A stretch of DNA of 64,000 nucleotides from Zeugodacus cucurbitae (lineage: Eukaryota > Arthropoda > Insecta > Diptera > Tephritidae): the NCBI RefSeq assembly GCF_028554725.1, contig NC_071667.1, positions 83,428,001 to 83,492,000 on the forward strand. Direction: 5' to 3'. The notes below the pieces were generated by a model. It saw only the letters and a list, made by a program, of their open reading frames with translations. It was not told the DNA's origin and searched no databases. Positions 12,401 through 24,865 of the stretch are shown here, one piece after another (position 1 is the first letter of the stretch; every line of letters starts with the position of its first letter). Made by a program: the position numbers and the translations under genes.

Positions 12401-15400
12401 ACATCCATCGAAAACTTTCGAAAATTAATTTAGAAAATCATTTTGTGAAGGTATTTATCTTCGCGCATCATAAGGCGCTATCCTGATTGCGACCTCATTT
12501 CCTGTAGATAAAACATTCAAAGTTTAGAATGTGAATGCGAATTTAAAGTGAATTGAATTCACTGAAACGATGGATATTTGCTACGAATACTTGCATGTGC
12601 TTATAAAACTGAAATACTTTTGATATTTAAATAACTTGAAGAAAAACGTTTTATTTATAAATTATAAAATAAATATTTATTTTCAAAAATATTTTATATC
12701 TCTAAAAAAATTATTTGGCGAGTCCGTAAATTTATTTATATTTTTTATTTTATTTTATTTTATAACTAAATTCAACATTTTCTAAACATTTTAAAATCTA
12801 AAAGCAATGCCACTAACTTGTACATGTACTATATACTATGTATCTATATGAAATGAATACACTAAACTTACGACGAATTTTCAACAAACAACGCAATAGT
12901 TCAAAATATATTTTCTAAAACTATGAATGCAGAAAAAAACCATATCATTTATGCATTTAACTAACTGAATTATATCAATATACCAACTAACAAGCATACA
13001 AAAAATAACAAATGCTTGCAAGAAAACAAATTTATTAGAACTTTCAATTGAAAAATAAGCTAAGTTCCAATGCTCTCAACTTTAGAACTGCCTAACTATA
13101 AAGGCATACATATGTACATCTATACTCACTATGTCCAAATGTATATATACCCATACAAGCTATAAAGCAGCTTATAACTTGAAGCGTGAATTTCCCGCAC
13201 ACACATTACACTGTTAAACAAAATAGCATTTGTGACTTTACTTCAAACTTCTCACAATTTACAAATTGACTTGAACTTGAATAAAAGTGCAACCGCACAC
13301 ATATACATATACAAACATATATATAAATATATATGTAAATATCAAAATGAATGTAAATACATACAAACAAGAGTAAGATATTGATTGACTTTTGAAGCGA
13401 AAAGTTATTAAGCAACCAAATTTGCGCATATGTGACATAAATATAAATATTTATAAGTGTTTTGTGTACCGTCCATGGGCTTTGTCTGCATACAAACATA
13501 CATAAATACAAATATACAAACTCAGACATACATATATACAAAGAAAACTAATTAGAAAGCAAACACTGGTGCATATAAAGCCGGCATGCCGAGGCGTATG
13601 AGTAACCAACCAAGCAATTGAGCTTTAGACAAAAGCAACAACACATACAAACACACACACACTCACATATATATACATAATAGTTAAGCAAATATTAATT
13701 TTATTAAATTTATACAAAAATATTGTATAACCAACAGACCAAAATATAAACGATAAATGAGGAAAGTATGAAGCATAAGATAACAAGCTGTTAAAAAGTT
13801 TATTGAAATTGAAAAAAGAAATAACTATTTATTATAATATACAATAAAAACAATTGAATATGGACATGCGTCGGTCAAATTATACAATATCGCTTCAAGC
13901 TGCATGCGTGACAACAACAAAAGCAAATACTTTGAGAAAATATTTACTTTCAGCCTGGAGAAACTGTTGTCAGAGTATTAGTGCAGATTTAACGCTCGAC
14001 ATAATTGATGATTGTACAATAATATACACACACATATACCCATACATATATATGTATGAAAGCATATGTATTTGTATAAGCGCGTTTAAATGAATGCAAA
14101 TGTCTTTGGCATTTGAAAATACTTTTATGATTGATAAATGAACGCATCTTCCATATTATTAGAAAGAAAATTCGATGATATAACATAATTGGAAGCGCGC
14201 TTTTAGGCAGTACGTAACGGTTAAAGGAGGGTTACTTGTATAAGTGTGTATTTTTGTAGACTAGTGTGGTTGTAATTGTAGGCAGAGTGTATTATAATTT
14301 AAAATAACGGATTAGTTAGGCTGATTAATGGAAGTTTGCGTGGAGATTTGAAGAATAAATTATTAAGACAATTTCATTGGAATCTCAATTAACTATTTAC
14401 TGAATAACTGCAACACTGAGCCGAAATTCAGTCGAATTTCAACTTTTGAATATAATTTTTAATCAATTCTAAGGGCTTAAGAGCTTCTTCAAAGTGTTTG
14501 GAGGAATGTTGTCAAGGTCAGAGTGCAAGCAACTGGGTTTGTTCTGGCGATGTCGACCGAAGACTCGCTAAAAAGTTGAAACTTGCTTTTCGAAACACAC
14601 TGTATTTAATCATTTAATTCATATTTTGTGTTTAAAAGTCATTTAAAATTTGAAAATTAATATTTTTTTTGGTTGTTGAGATTTTAGTCTGGCTAAATAA
14701 AAATATAGCTTCGGCATCTTATGGGTTTCAATGACATCTCAATAATATGTATAAATATTAAAATTAAATTAAATTTGAAAATTAAAAAAAAATATATTGA
14801 AGACAAATATATATAAATATTTAAATGAATATATATCTATATATAGATATGTAAGATTAAATCAAAAATTAAACAAAAACAACACTGAAACAAAAAGTGA
14901 TCTAGCTAAGCAAATGAGTGTGTGAGCGTTTAAAGGCAAAAAGCAAGAGTTTAGATATTAAATAAAAAACAAAAAATCAAACACTGTAATTAAGAAAGTT
15001 TAACCGCAACAAAGGCAATTACTTGTGTATAAAGAAAAAATATGAAATTTCCTTGTATGTTTCCATGTCAATTGAGTTCAATTAATCACATTTCCATTAA
15101 AAAAAATTATGTGGAAAACAATTTTAAACCTAACTAGAAGTATCTCCGTCGATGTCAATTCCGCTAGCTCGTTCACCAAAGTCTCCTAAAAATATATAAC
15201 TTTTCTTCAATTAAAAGATATATTTATATATATATAATATATAAAAATAATAATGTAAATAACTAAATAAGTTGCGAAGGAATGCACGCTCCTTTTTGCC
15301 TATGTAAAAACGTCCAAACAAATCTCATTCAACCAAAAACTTTCTCTTCTTTAAATCACAACAAACATACTAGATACTTTCAAAAAACGCTCAAACCATT

Positions 15401-18400
15401 TTACTAACAAAATTTATCAACTTCTATATAGCTACTTATGCTAACATATACATATTATATAATATACTTATATATATAAATTTAAATGCTAAAATGAACT
15501 TGCGTTCTTTGTTAGTTTTAGGCTAGAATAATGAAATAATAAAAAAATAAAATACCTTTAAAGATAATAATTATGCTAAATTACAAAAAATAAAAATAAA
15601 AAAAAAATTAAAATTAATAATTAACGGTAAAATGAATGAATAACAAATATGCAAGCCAGCAAAACCTATAAATATTGTATATTGTTAACTTGTATCATTA
15701 TTTTCTGCAATTTATATACATAATTAATTATACGTATACATATATTGTATTTAATATATTTAAAACGGTAAACTAATGTTTGTGTGTAGCAATGTGAAAT
15801 TTGTATTTCTAAATGTCGATTTATGCATAAATATCTACAATTAACAGTGACAACAATATCAAAAGCGTTTATAATTAAAATGCCATGCTATGCTTATGCA
15901 ACGCATAAATGTTTACAATTCAATTGAAATGCCAAAAACGCGTTCAAAATCGCCAATGGAGTATGTTTGTATTGCATTGTGCATAGCAACTTTGTCCAAT
16001 TCAAATTCATTTTTTCACCGTAATTATGTTGCGCAAACAAAGCATACATACACACACACACCTTTAAGCAAATAATAACTGTAAACATTTACTAACAAAG
16101 CAAAAGTACATATATATATATACATACAAACAAACAATTATATATATATATAAATGAATGCGCATTATGCTAAACATGAAATGTGAAAGTGTTTTATGAT
16201 ATTTAATGTGAACATTTCCAATATTTTTTTTCTGTTTTGTGCATTTGCAAATATATAATAAAAAAAAGAATGAAAATACTGAGTTTTTTACAAATAAACA
16301 ATTAACTGTTTTTATTGCTACTGCATGGTGCGGGTAATAGTATTAACACAAACACTCATTTACAAATTAGTAGATTAAACTTAATAAAGACTGGTTTTGT
16401 ATTTATTTGTAGGAATTTTCCGAATTTATAGACACACAATGTTGATTCTGTGTTTAATAAAAACTTGAAAAATAAATATTGATAAAATTTTAATTTATAA
16501 TTTATATTCTATTTTTTCTAAAATTTTTATGCTCAATATAGTAATTACTTGCTGTCACATATTTGAAAATTTATTAAAAAAATTTATCAAAATTATAAAT
16601 TTTCTGCATTCATAAAATAATGACATTTTGCACTAAAAAAGTAATTAAAACTTTGAATTATTGAATTTCAGTATTATATTAAAATTAATAAAATATTTGT
16701 TGCGCTTAAAGCTGTACAAACAAACCACTATAAATCCATAACCAGTCGACAGCATTATTGCAATATAATAATAAATATCTTAGTAAATAAACACTTTTTA
16801 TCGTTTTAAATTTATTTCCACATAACCTAAAAATTTCCATTATTTCCACTTTATTAAAAAATATTTACACTCTTATCTTCAACCACAACAGGGTCCACCA
16901 GGTTTAGATGGCATGAAGGTAAGTTCGCTTGAAATCACTTAAATGTATACTAAATATTAATAAAAAAACATTCCGCTTACAGGGTGCGCAAGGTGAAACC
17001 GGACACAAAGGTGAACGCGGCGATCCTGGTTTACCGGTTGGTATTTTTTTTATATTTGTATTATAAATTCCAAAACAATTTTTGCATTTTTAAATGGTGT
17101 ATGTTTGTAAATGTTTTTTTTTTTTATTTTTTTAACACTTAAAACTGCATGCTAATGGGCACAAGACAGCTTCGTGCATATATTTTCAAACAATTACAAT
17201 GAATTATTTATATTTTGTCACCTTTTATATATATCTATACTCGATGTTAATGTTCTAGCACACACTACATTTTTTCCCAAACTATTTATTTATTTTTTCC
17301 TACTACTGTTGCAATTGCACCTTGTACAACAACAACAAAAACGTACACCTACTTATAAACAACTGTAAAACCGTTATTTGACTTGCTATTGACTCCTTTC
17401 CCCCGTGAACGTGTCTCAATGTGTAACTGTGTTGGTATTTCTAACTCTCCCTGTGTGTGTGCTTGCCAAATCACAAACAACTGTTTTTGGGATGATATAT
17501 GGCGTTAATGAAAACAGGGCACCGATGGCATACCCGGTCAGGAGGGACCACGCGGCGAGAAGGGTTCGCGCGGTGATGCCGGACCGCCTGGTAAACGCGG
17601 ACGCAAAGGTGATCGCGGCGATAAGGGCGAGCAGGGTGTACCTGGACTGGACGCGCCCTGTCCGCTGGGCTCTGATGGCCTGCCACTGCCGGGTTGTGGT
17701 TGGCGACCACCCAAGGTTAGCATGAAGTGGACAATAAATAATATTTACAGTAATATTTAATACATAACTTTAGTTATTTTTTCTTGTGTTGGTGTTGGTT
17801 TTCAAAATTTTTTAACGTGTTTCTTAGCTATTAACAAATCAAAAGCAAACGTTGCATGTTTAGTAATATCACAGACCAACCGCAGCACACAGCTAACTTA
17901 ACAGCAATTAGCAAATTTCTTTGCACTTTTGCTATTAAGGCCTTACACACACACCTCCACACTCACTCACATATGCACACTAATCTAACTCATCTCTAGG
18001 AGCCGGTAATCTCCACACCCGTGCACAAAGACTATCTGCCCGATGTGACGGCCCATGAGAGCAATACCAGCGACTACGAGGCGGAGGAGGAGGAAGATGA
18101 GCAGAATGAGGCTGAAGAAGAATACGACGAATATGCAGAGAATCTGCACAATAACGACTAAAGCCAGTTGGCAAAGCAGAGCTCCAAGAAATGACAGCGA
18201 ATCACGGAGTTAACGCTATTGCTAAGCACTTTGTAATAACCAAAAGGCTAAACACTAAACTAAAATTGGCACTTATCACAGCTTTGCTGCTAAATTAATA
18301 AAAATTTAATTTGTTTGTTTATTATAATGCTAATATACTAAATTATTTAGTTTTAACTTAATGTAGTTCTCTCTATTAGTTGCTTAACTTATAACTTGTC

Positions 18401-18870
18401 ACACATTTGTTTTATATTTGTAAATCTAACATTAAGTCTCAAAACACGTGCGTAGTTAATATAAATAACAGTATTTTATTGGGTTATGGCTTAAGAGTTG
18501 TGAACCACGGCTTACAAATCAATTATGTTTGGCTGCGGATTCTCCTCACTTTGAAAAACGTAATTACAAATTAAAGAAATATTGGATTTTAATTTTTGAA
18601 TTTATTTCGGTTATTATTATTATATTTAATATTTATTTTATTAGCTTTTAATTTTATTTCGCTTTTAATTTGCTTTTCGTTGGATTTGTTATTTATTACC
18701 CGTTATTTTAATTCAATTTCGTGTTTTTATTTTTGTTTCTTTTTTTTTCAAACACATAATTTATAATTAAAATCAAAAACTAATTGAAATTTTATAAAAT
18801 CTTACAGGAAAATTGGCAGCAGTGGTTGAAGGAGGAATTGAATGCGATTCAGAGACCTGCACGAAATTAA
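9069..18870 (+). CDS. MACIT-type transmembrane collagen (XIII/XXIII/XXV-like), 3' part of gene
   Basis: Exons, all starting and ending in phase 0: 9069-9428, 9496-9567, 9648-9743, 9817-9861, 10096-10158, 16892-16918, 16983-17036, 17518-17715, then 18000-18161 or 18808-18870. The first starts with an acidic linker (DEDYDDPPVQLL) and runs into Gly-X-Y triplets; a 26-residue non-collagenous break (9496-9653) interrupts them. The exon at 17518 ends with LDAPCPLGSDGLPLPGC, which matches the conserved C-terminal non-collagenous module of collagens XIII, XXIII and XXV; this is the main reason for the family call. Family members are type II membrane proteins whose trimeric collagen ectodomain acts in cell-matrix adhesion and synapse or muscle contacts. 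No cytoplasmic or membrane segment is visible, so the 5' exons are outside the window or unrecognised. The Drosophila counterpart is, from memory, CG42342. The exon structure is read by eye from splice consensus; the family call is firm and the exact orthology less so. Confidence 0.9.
9496..9567 (+). CDS. Collagen linker exon with polybasic (furin-like) site
   Basis: This 24-codon exon lies between CTAG (ending 9495) and a GTAAGT donor at 9568. It reads KYRKMRRRQDEG followed by MSDQPHMPTIEY, with no glycine triplets, and joins in frame to LYGPPGPPG of the next exon. It forms a non-collagenous hinge. RKMRRR fits the R-X-K/R-R pattern of proprotein convertases; vertebrate MACIT ectodomains are shed by furin, although usually nearer the membrane. 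The acceptor's pyrimidine tract is only moderate, so skipping is possible, and skipping would keep the frame. Confidence 0.75.
10458..10472 (+). CDS. Candidate alternative terminal exon of the collagen gene (VWGY-stop)
   Basis: A very strong acceptor (long C/T tract at about 10428-10454, then AACAG ending at 10457) is followed in the collagen phase by GTG TGG GGC TAC TAA. Spliced from the donor at 10159 it would end the collagen with Val-Trp-Gly-Tyr. That isoform would lack all downstream Gly-X-Y exons and the conserved C-terminal cysteine module. AT-rich sequence follows with possible AATAAA signals, for example near 11255, that could be a 3' UTR. No transcript evidence is available here. 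Confidence 0.4.
   Translation: MWGY
10473..16891 (+). other. 6.7-kb collagen intron remainder
   Basis: Very AT-rich, with many TATA/CATA runs and no exon of Gly-X-Y type. If the terminal exon at 10458-10472 is used, the first part is a 3' UTR. I see no clear transposon. Confidence 0.7.
18000..18161 (+). CDS. Alternative C-terminal exon of the collagen gene: acidic tail
   Basis: The acceptor CTCTAG ends at 17999. The frame continues from the PPK end of exon 17518-17715 and encodes 53 residues plus TAA. The tail begins EPVISTPVHKDYLP and becomes strongly acidic (runs of E, D and Y such as YEAEEEEDEQNEAEEEYDEY), with no glycine triplets. It adds a polyanionic C-terminus beyond the module where the vertebrate proteins end. 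An AATAAA at 18297-18302 lies 136 bases after the stop and could be its polyadenylation signal. Confidence 0.8.
   Translation, partial: EPVISTPVHKDYLPDVTAHESNTSDYEAEEEEDEQNEAEEEYDEYAENLHNND
18808..18870 (+). CDS. Alternative C-terminal exon of the collagen gene: short amphipathic tail
   Basis: The acceptor TCTTACAG ends at 18807. In phase 0 it encodes 20 residues (ENWQQWLKEELNAI, then QRPARN) and TAA. Joined to the donor at 17716 it replaces the acidic 53-residue tail with a tryptophan-containing, probably helical tail of mixed charge. Using it requires skipping 18000-18161, since that exon carries its own stop. A long AT-rich 3' UTR would follow, toward about 19540, where AATAAA-like signals occur. 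Confidence 0.65.
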   Translation, partial: ENWQQWLKEELNAIQRPARN

Positions 18871-19757
18871 TGAGCACAAAAATTATACCGAAGTTTGCTT
18901 CTAATTTCACATTATTAAGAACGTTATAGAAACTTCGTTGTAAATGTTAACAAAAGTGCAGTGCAAGTAAATGTTGTCGAGCCGAATCTCTAAAATTACT
19001 ACCGAGCAACTACACTCATAAACATATTTAAATGTTAGTTTATTATATTTATACTGATGACAGTTAATTACATTTTAAATTTAATTTAATTGAACACATT
19101 AATATTTATAAGAAATGTGCTTTATGTTTAGAGTAAAAACAAGTGCCGTAACGAATTAACACAAGTAGTAATAGTTGTATTAAATAATTATTGTAAGAAC
19201 CAAATCACTCCGAAAACGGGTGCTATTTATTCAACTATGTATAATATATACAGAATTACCACCAATAACAAACGAAAACAAAAAGAATTTACGAATATAG
19301 CGAATATCTAAGAAAATACGAAGAAATTTATAACTATAAAAAATATTTATCATTTTGCATACCAAAATGAGAATGGATTATTAACCTTAATGTTAAAGCA
19401 GCTACTTATACACACTTATAATAGATTCATATTTATATACGTAAATATTTTGTATTAAAGTCGATTTGCATATATGTATGTAGTTTTAAATTGTTTCGAA
19501 CACTTTTATAAATGTAATTAATATTTTTAATATACGAATAATAAATAATTATATATAACAAAACCCTAAGTGGTCGCATTGATTTCATTTCATCAAATAT
19601 TAGGTTATTAGGTGGTCCGACGGACCAGAAATTAATCTAAGCATAAATAAGTTTTAACTGACGAACCGAAAACAACACTATTTTTTAGATACCGCGAATA
19701 GACTGATTACAATAAGCAGATTTTCACGATATCACTTTTGGATTACTTTTTACACTT
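18871..19757. other. Convergent 3' regions of collagen and PTRHD1
   Basis: These 887 AT-rich bases between the two stop codons must hold both 3' UTRs. AATAAA-like signals on the plus strand occur near 19540. No other feature is visible. Confidence 0.6.
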
Positions 19758-20348
19758 TTATTCTTTCAGCAATTTTAGATTTTTAACAAATTTGTGCACA
19801 TTATCTTTAACATATGGTTTTATTGCTATACACGTAGGAATATTTTCTGGCTGTTCAATCCATAATTTATGTTTAATTTCATTAGTTTTCAGTTTTTCTG
19901 CTACCTTCACTAGCGTTGCTTCATCTTTAGCCTAAAGTGGGGAAAAAAGATTATAAACGAACAAATTACTGTAGGAATGTGTAAAACCTCACATTCTCAC
20001 CTCTAATACCACTTTATGCATATTATCCAAATCTTTTAAATAAGCAATGGTTTCCTCATCATCGGCATACAAATGCGTTATGGCCGCTGTAAAATAGGAA
20101 GCAAATTACCATTTTTCGTTTTAGAGGACTAACTGCATTCGATAACTTGTGATTTGTAAGGTTTACGATTTATTGGAAAAGGCAAATGGAATAACAAATG
20201 TGTTGGCAGTTTCCGTGGCCAAAGAATCGGCAAGCAATTTAGGCTCACCTGTCGCGTGGCAGCATTGCGCTATTACTGCACCCAATGGCCACCCCAAGCT
20301 AGAGCGCAAATCACTTCGCACAATTATATATTGCACAATATTCGACAT
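19758..20348 (-). CDS. PTRHD1: PTRHD1, putative peptidyl-tRNA hydrolase-domain protein
   Basis: Three exons: 20249-20348, 20001-20086 and 19758-19931, joined by GT-AG introns of 162 and 69 bases. They give 119 residues, close to the 140 of human PTRHD1. The N-terminus has VQYIIVRSDL and WPLGAVIAQCCHA, and the C-terminus has HKLWIEQPENIPTCIAIKPY, the family's most recognisable stretch. PTRHD1 resembles the bacterial/archaeal type II (Pth2) hydrolase fold, which frees tRNA from peptidyl-tRNA; activity of PTRHD1 itself is debated. The start is the first ATG of the exon (20346-20348) with no signal peptide, so the protein should be cytosolic. It is tail to tail with the collagen gene. The Drosophila homologue is, from memory, CG17327. 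Confidence 0.95.
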
Positions 20349-20441
20349 TATTAAAAATATTAATAGACTTAACTAGAAATAACTATAGAAATATAAATAA
20401 ATGCAAAGTCGCTGGCACGAAAAGACGTTTACAAAAGATGA

Positions 20442-20535
20442 GCCGGCTGTCAAAAACAGCTGATTGGTCATTTAATATCGTATACGATATTAAGCGTTGG
20501 AGTTGCCACATGATCCAAAATTTCGCCGGCTGTCA
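20442..20535 (-). promoter_or_regulatory. Probable PTRHD1 promoter-proximal element: palindrome between direct repeats
   Basis: A perfect 22-bp palindrome occupies 20472-20493 (half-site TTAATATCGTA, each half the reverse complement of the other). Two identical 11-mers, GCCGGCTGTCA on the + strand, lie at 20442-20452 and 20525-20535, in the same orientation on either side of it. All sit 94-187 bases upstream of the PTRHD1 start codon. No TATA box stands out. The TATCG cores recall, but do not match, the fly DRE (TATCGATA). A regulatory role is inferred from position and symmetry only. Confidence 0.45.
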
Positions 20536-22020
20536 GCTAATTTGAATTGTGCTTCATTAGGTGTGTTCGCTTATTTGAAAGAAAACGTTTAACACTTTTA
20601 ATGTCAGAAACATATATATTATATGGTATCGACTGAAATCTGACATATATTATTTACATGACACTATTAGATATGTTTGAAAGTAAGCAAATTTAAACAA
20701 CAAACTTGGCCACTTCCCATATAACGCCTACGCATGAAAGTCAGCTATCAGTTAGTCGTAGCTTAATTACCAGAGAGCTTTTTATGAGTTTCTTAATACC
20801 GAATTGATAGAACTTCTCGAAACTCGTGTGTTCGTGTGGTCAGTCATTTCTTTGTTACACATAAAGCTAATGTTTTGCAATATGAATGTGTGTAAGTTTT
20901 TATGCAAATTCTTTCAATTTTGGAGCTTCGGTAGTCGTCCATTAATGGGTATAATCATTCCGTCTCTCAAAATTACCAGTGGTATTTTACAATTATATTT
21001 TCGGTCTACAACGTAATTTCTGGGTTCATAATAACCCTGTTGTTGTTACAACTATTATCAAGACCCAGGTTGAAAATGGAAAATGGAAATTTTAGTTGTC
21101 ATCGAGGACATCTAATGGGAGGCCCACGAAACAAGCTGTTTCGACAGGGTCGGATCGTATGAGAGAAGTGCGGATGAATCGGGTTCTTTGTGAGGAGAGT
21201 AGCTCCGCTATGAATGGGATTATGCTATGACGTATAGTTTAATGCCGTCGGCATACAGTAGAAGTCACCTCTTGATGCACCTCGGAGGGTGTTATGCTTC
21301 AAACAGAGAGAATTAATTCAGCAAAAGCGCCCTATTAGAAACTGCTTGTAGAGTAGTTAATTATGCTCCTTGACAGGTACCATACCGGCCTCATTGTGGA
21401 GATGGCGTTCTGGACGCATCAAGAAGCATCCTGTGATTGTCCGGGGCACAGTAATCGGCACGTCTGCAACCACTTATGCTGCATCTTACTGCACCCATAC
21501 CAATGCTGCGTAATTGAAGACCTGACGGCTGATTACCTTGTAAGTGACCATCAACGTTCTTCTGCCTTTAGTATTTAGTATCTAATACCGCTTCCAAATA
21601 GTATCCTTATTAAATTTTTTATGAATGATTTAAAAATGTTTCCCACAAAAAAGCCTCGAAAATGTAAACAATACTCAATTACAGCACAATTAGATATTAA
21701 TAGCTGAAATACATACCTGCCTACGAATCAAAATTTAAACATGAATAGGTAAGTATAAATGAATTTATATGTGGCAAGTTGAGTTAATTTAGGCATTATA
21801 AGCATTAAATTGCATGCATACATACACACCCCCATCTACTAGGTGGCATTAAATTGTAGTAGTAAATTTCGGGGCCGATTGCGGCACTGATTGTCCGATC
21901 GTCCCCAAATTGTGTCAGCAACACTTTTGCCTCAGGGTGCCAATTATATTTGAATGTCGCTGCTTGTGCGTGTGAGCCAATGGCAACTTATTAAGCGCTT
22001 AATTTGCTTCATGGCTCTAG

Positions 22021-22044
22021 CTGCACACACACACACACACACAC
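22021..22044. repeat. (CA)n microsatellite
   Basis: An almost pure CA run sits in the PTRHD1-calexcitin interval; further short CA/TG runs are scattered through 21.8-22.4 kb. Confidence 0.85.
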
Positions 22045-24206
22045 TCCAATGTAATGCATAAGTAAAAGGAGCTGCATAATAAGATGCACAGGAAGTGCAC
22101 CCATACACACACACTAGAGCAATAATGCTTGTTCACATGCGTGCTCACAATGTTAACATGCGGATAACACGCATTTCATGCATTTCATATGTGTGTTGAC
22201 ATCTGTGCTGATGTGGTTGTTGGTGTGTGTGTATTTGAGTTAGCACTTAAGGCGGTTAGTCGCTCAATTGTGCCACACCGAAGGACCGGCTGGCTGGCCG
22301 GTGCCCCTAAATGTCGCATATGATTAAAACGTATTCCCTTGCAACGGAGCTGGACTCTATTTGCATACGCACGCACACATGTGTTTCTCGAACTGCGGGT
22401 GTGCTTCAGCGGCTACACTACCACTTGTTTGTCGGCAGTCGCCACAGTCAGTGGCACTGTCATTGTCAGTGTCGCCCAGGCGACATTGCAACAGCAACAG
22501 CATAGGAGCATGCAACACGCACTTCCACTGCATGTCGGTCACGTTCGTACAGCTACATCCTTTCTTGCTGGCCGAAGATTAACCAAACATGCTGGCGATG
22601 TGCTCCCCTCCTCCGCCATCGACCACAGCTTGCTCGGTGCTCGGGGCAATCGGTTAAGTGCATCAGCGCACAATTATCTGCACAAAATTTACTGTGTGGC
22701 AAGCACAAGTGCCACTCATGGCAGGCCACTCGGTGTATTTATGTGTGACTGTGTCCATCACTGCACCGTGGCACAAGCGGCAGCTGAGCTCCTTCAGTGG
22801 CTCAGTGACGCTTATTCGTCACTTTGGGGTTAGCCACTTTGTTTTCGTTTTATTGTGTATTTATTATTGTGCGCCGATAAGACATGAGATGTCAAGCAAT
22901 TTATGCAAATAATTTTAATTTCAGATAAGCAAAACTCAGCTGAAGTGTTGCTGTAATGCACTTGAGCATCTGTGCGGTGCTGACTTATTCATCATCAAAC
23001 CTCTGATTTGATTGCAAGCGATGAGGCGTGTTGGTGCATGTCACAAAGGGTATTTGCTGCTAGGCATTGTTGTTTTGGTGACATTGGTGCAGGTCAAGTC
23101 ACCACTTATGGTTTATTGAGAGATTTCATGGAAATCTGCTCATTTTCCGTTGGAGAATCTGCGCTTTGTTGTTGCTTCTTCTTCAATTTATAAATATAAT
23201 AAAGCACTGGAAATTACTTGAGATAATGTGACCGTGGATACATTGAGAGATCAGGTCAAGTTTAGATTTGTTGACACACACTCGTTTGATTTTGAAATGA
23301 TATTAAAAGAAAATAGTAAAATATGAAATTAAATGATTTCTGTGTACACATTTTCTATGATAACAATTACTCTCCTGCCGATCAACCGATACGGGAGAAG
23401 CAATCCGCTTAATGAGCAAAATTTAATAAGTCTGCAAAATCAAGATTTTTAAGCCTAGAGGTCTGAAATCCTCAGTTACAGACAATTATTAAATTATTAT
23501 AATAGTTAGACCCGCCGCTGCCTTGGCAACGCTGGAACTACAAACTCTTTTAAGATTAGGATAGAGGAGGAAAAACTTCAAACGAATCCGGGTGAATCCA
23601 AAAAGATATTAATGCTTTCACAACATATTGGTCAGGAAAGTTATTTTCGTTCTATTGCTGCCTGTCCTGTTATCACAAGAACCGAAAATGTTGAAAGACA
23701 ATTTTATAGGGGTTCTACAATTCCTTGCTGATACAAGGTTTCAAGACAATCGCATAGTACTTGAAACCTTTACTTTTAAAGTCTTTAACGAAATAATAGA
23801 GATCTTGGTAAAGTGTTAGTGTGAGAGCAATAATTCCCTAATATTGAAATATTATTTCATAATTTCTTTACGTGGCATGCAAAGTATCTGAAACGACGAT
23901 CGTACAACCATACTTTTGAAATTCAGCAATTCGCAATAGATTGTAAGACGACGGCTTGAAAATTTGAACCAATATAGCCACTGCTGACCATCCAACCGAT
24001 ATTAATTTTTCATTACTATTTTAGTTAGCCTCTTCAGAAAACTGAAGATTATGAATTCGAACATGAAATTCTGAGATATCTCGTGTGAAGAATCTGAGTT
24101 ATTCACAAACAACCGCTAGCCTCTCATCGTTTCTGGTTACTTTTGATCAAACATAACTTCTTTTTTCGTTGTATGCTAATACTCTATTTAATGTTTGAAA
24201 GACATT

Positions 24207-24865
24207 CTTCTACTTCTTGACTGGCGTAGAAACCTTTTGGCAGTTTGGCGCCAATGGGTTATACCAAGTGAAGACAGGTCCTTCTCCACCTGGTCCTTCC
24301 ATCGGAGTGGAGGTCTCCCTCTTCCTCGGCTTCCACCAGCGGGTACTGCATCAAAAACTTTCAGAGCTGGGGCACTTTCGTCCATTCGAACAACATGAAC
24401 CAGCCAGCGTATCCGCTGTCTTTTTATTCGCTGGACTATGTCTATGTCACCGTTGCCAATGTTTAAGGGACCATAAATCTTCCGCAAAACCTTTCTCTCG
24501 AAAACTCCTAGTGCCGTCTCATCGGATGTTGACACCGTCCACGCTTCTGCGCCATAATGTAGGACGGGAATGATGATGGACTTGTAGGGGTTAGTTTTTG
24601 TTCGTCGAGAGAGGAGGATGGAGTCATATGTAGAAGTTCACGTAAGTGCGGAAAGTTTTTGACTGCCATTCACTTGGGAGTGGCCAGGAACGATTATTTT
24701 GTATGTGGCTCAAGCAGCTCACGACTTCCGGTCTTAGACCAAGTATCCTCTAAAGTGAGAAGGCGAATCCCGCTTATGCGGTTGTGCGTAGGGTTTGGGA
24801 CCCACCATATAAAAACGAATAACCAATGAATAAGAAGCAACAGCGTTGGATGATACACCACCTTT
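24207..24865 (-). mobile_element. 5'-truncated LINE (non-LTR retrotransposon) with 15-bp target duplications
   Basis: The minus strand encodes the end of a reverse transcriptase ORF2: LSRRTKTNPYKSIIIPVLHYGAEAW, VFERKVLRKIYGP, then RIRWLVHVVRM and a GRGRPPLRW-type tail (coding about 24650 down to 24190). This C-terminal pattern belongs to a LINE very common in flies. The minus-strand 3' end finishes in AAGAAGTAGAAG. The 15-mer TGTTTGAAAGACATT occurs perfectly at 24192-24206 and 24866-24880 and brackets the element as a target-site duplication. About 24660-24865 does not read as the expected upstream reverse transcriptase and may be a rearranged 5' end or an older repeat carried with it. It cannot be active: the rest of ORF2 is missing. 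Confidence 0.8.

Noticed and set aside
21060..21560. GC-richer block resembling an eroded LINE
   Set aside because: No phase gives a recognisable reverse transcriptase or RNase H motif, and no ends are visible.
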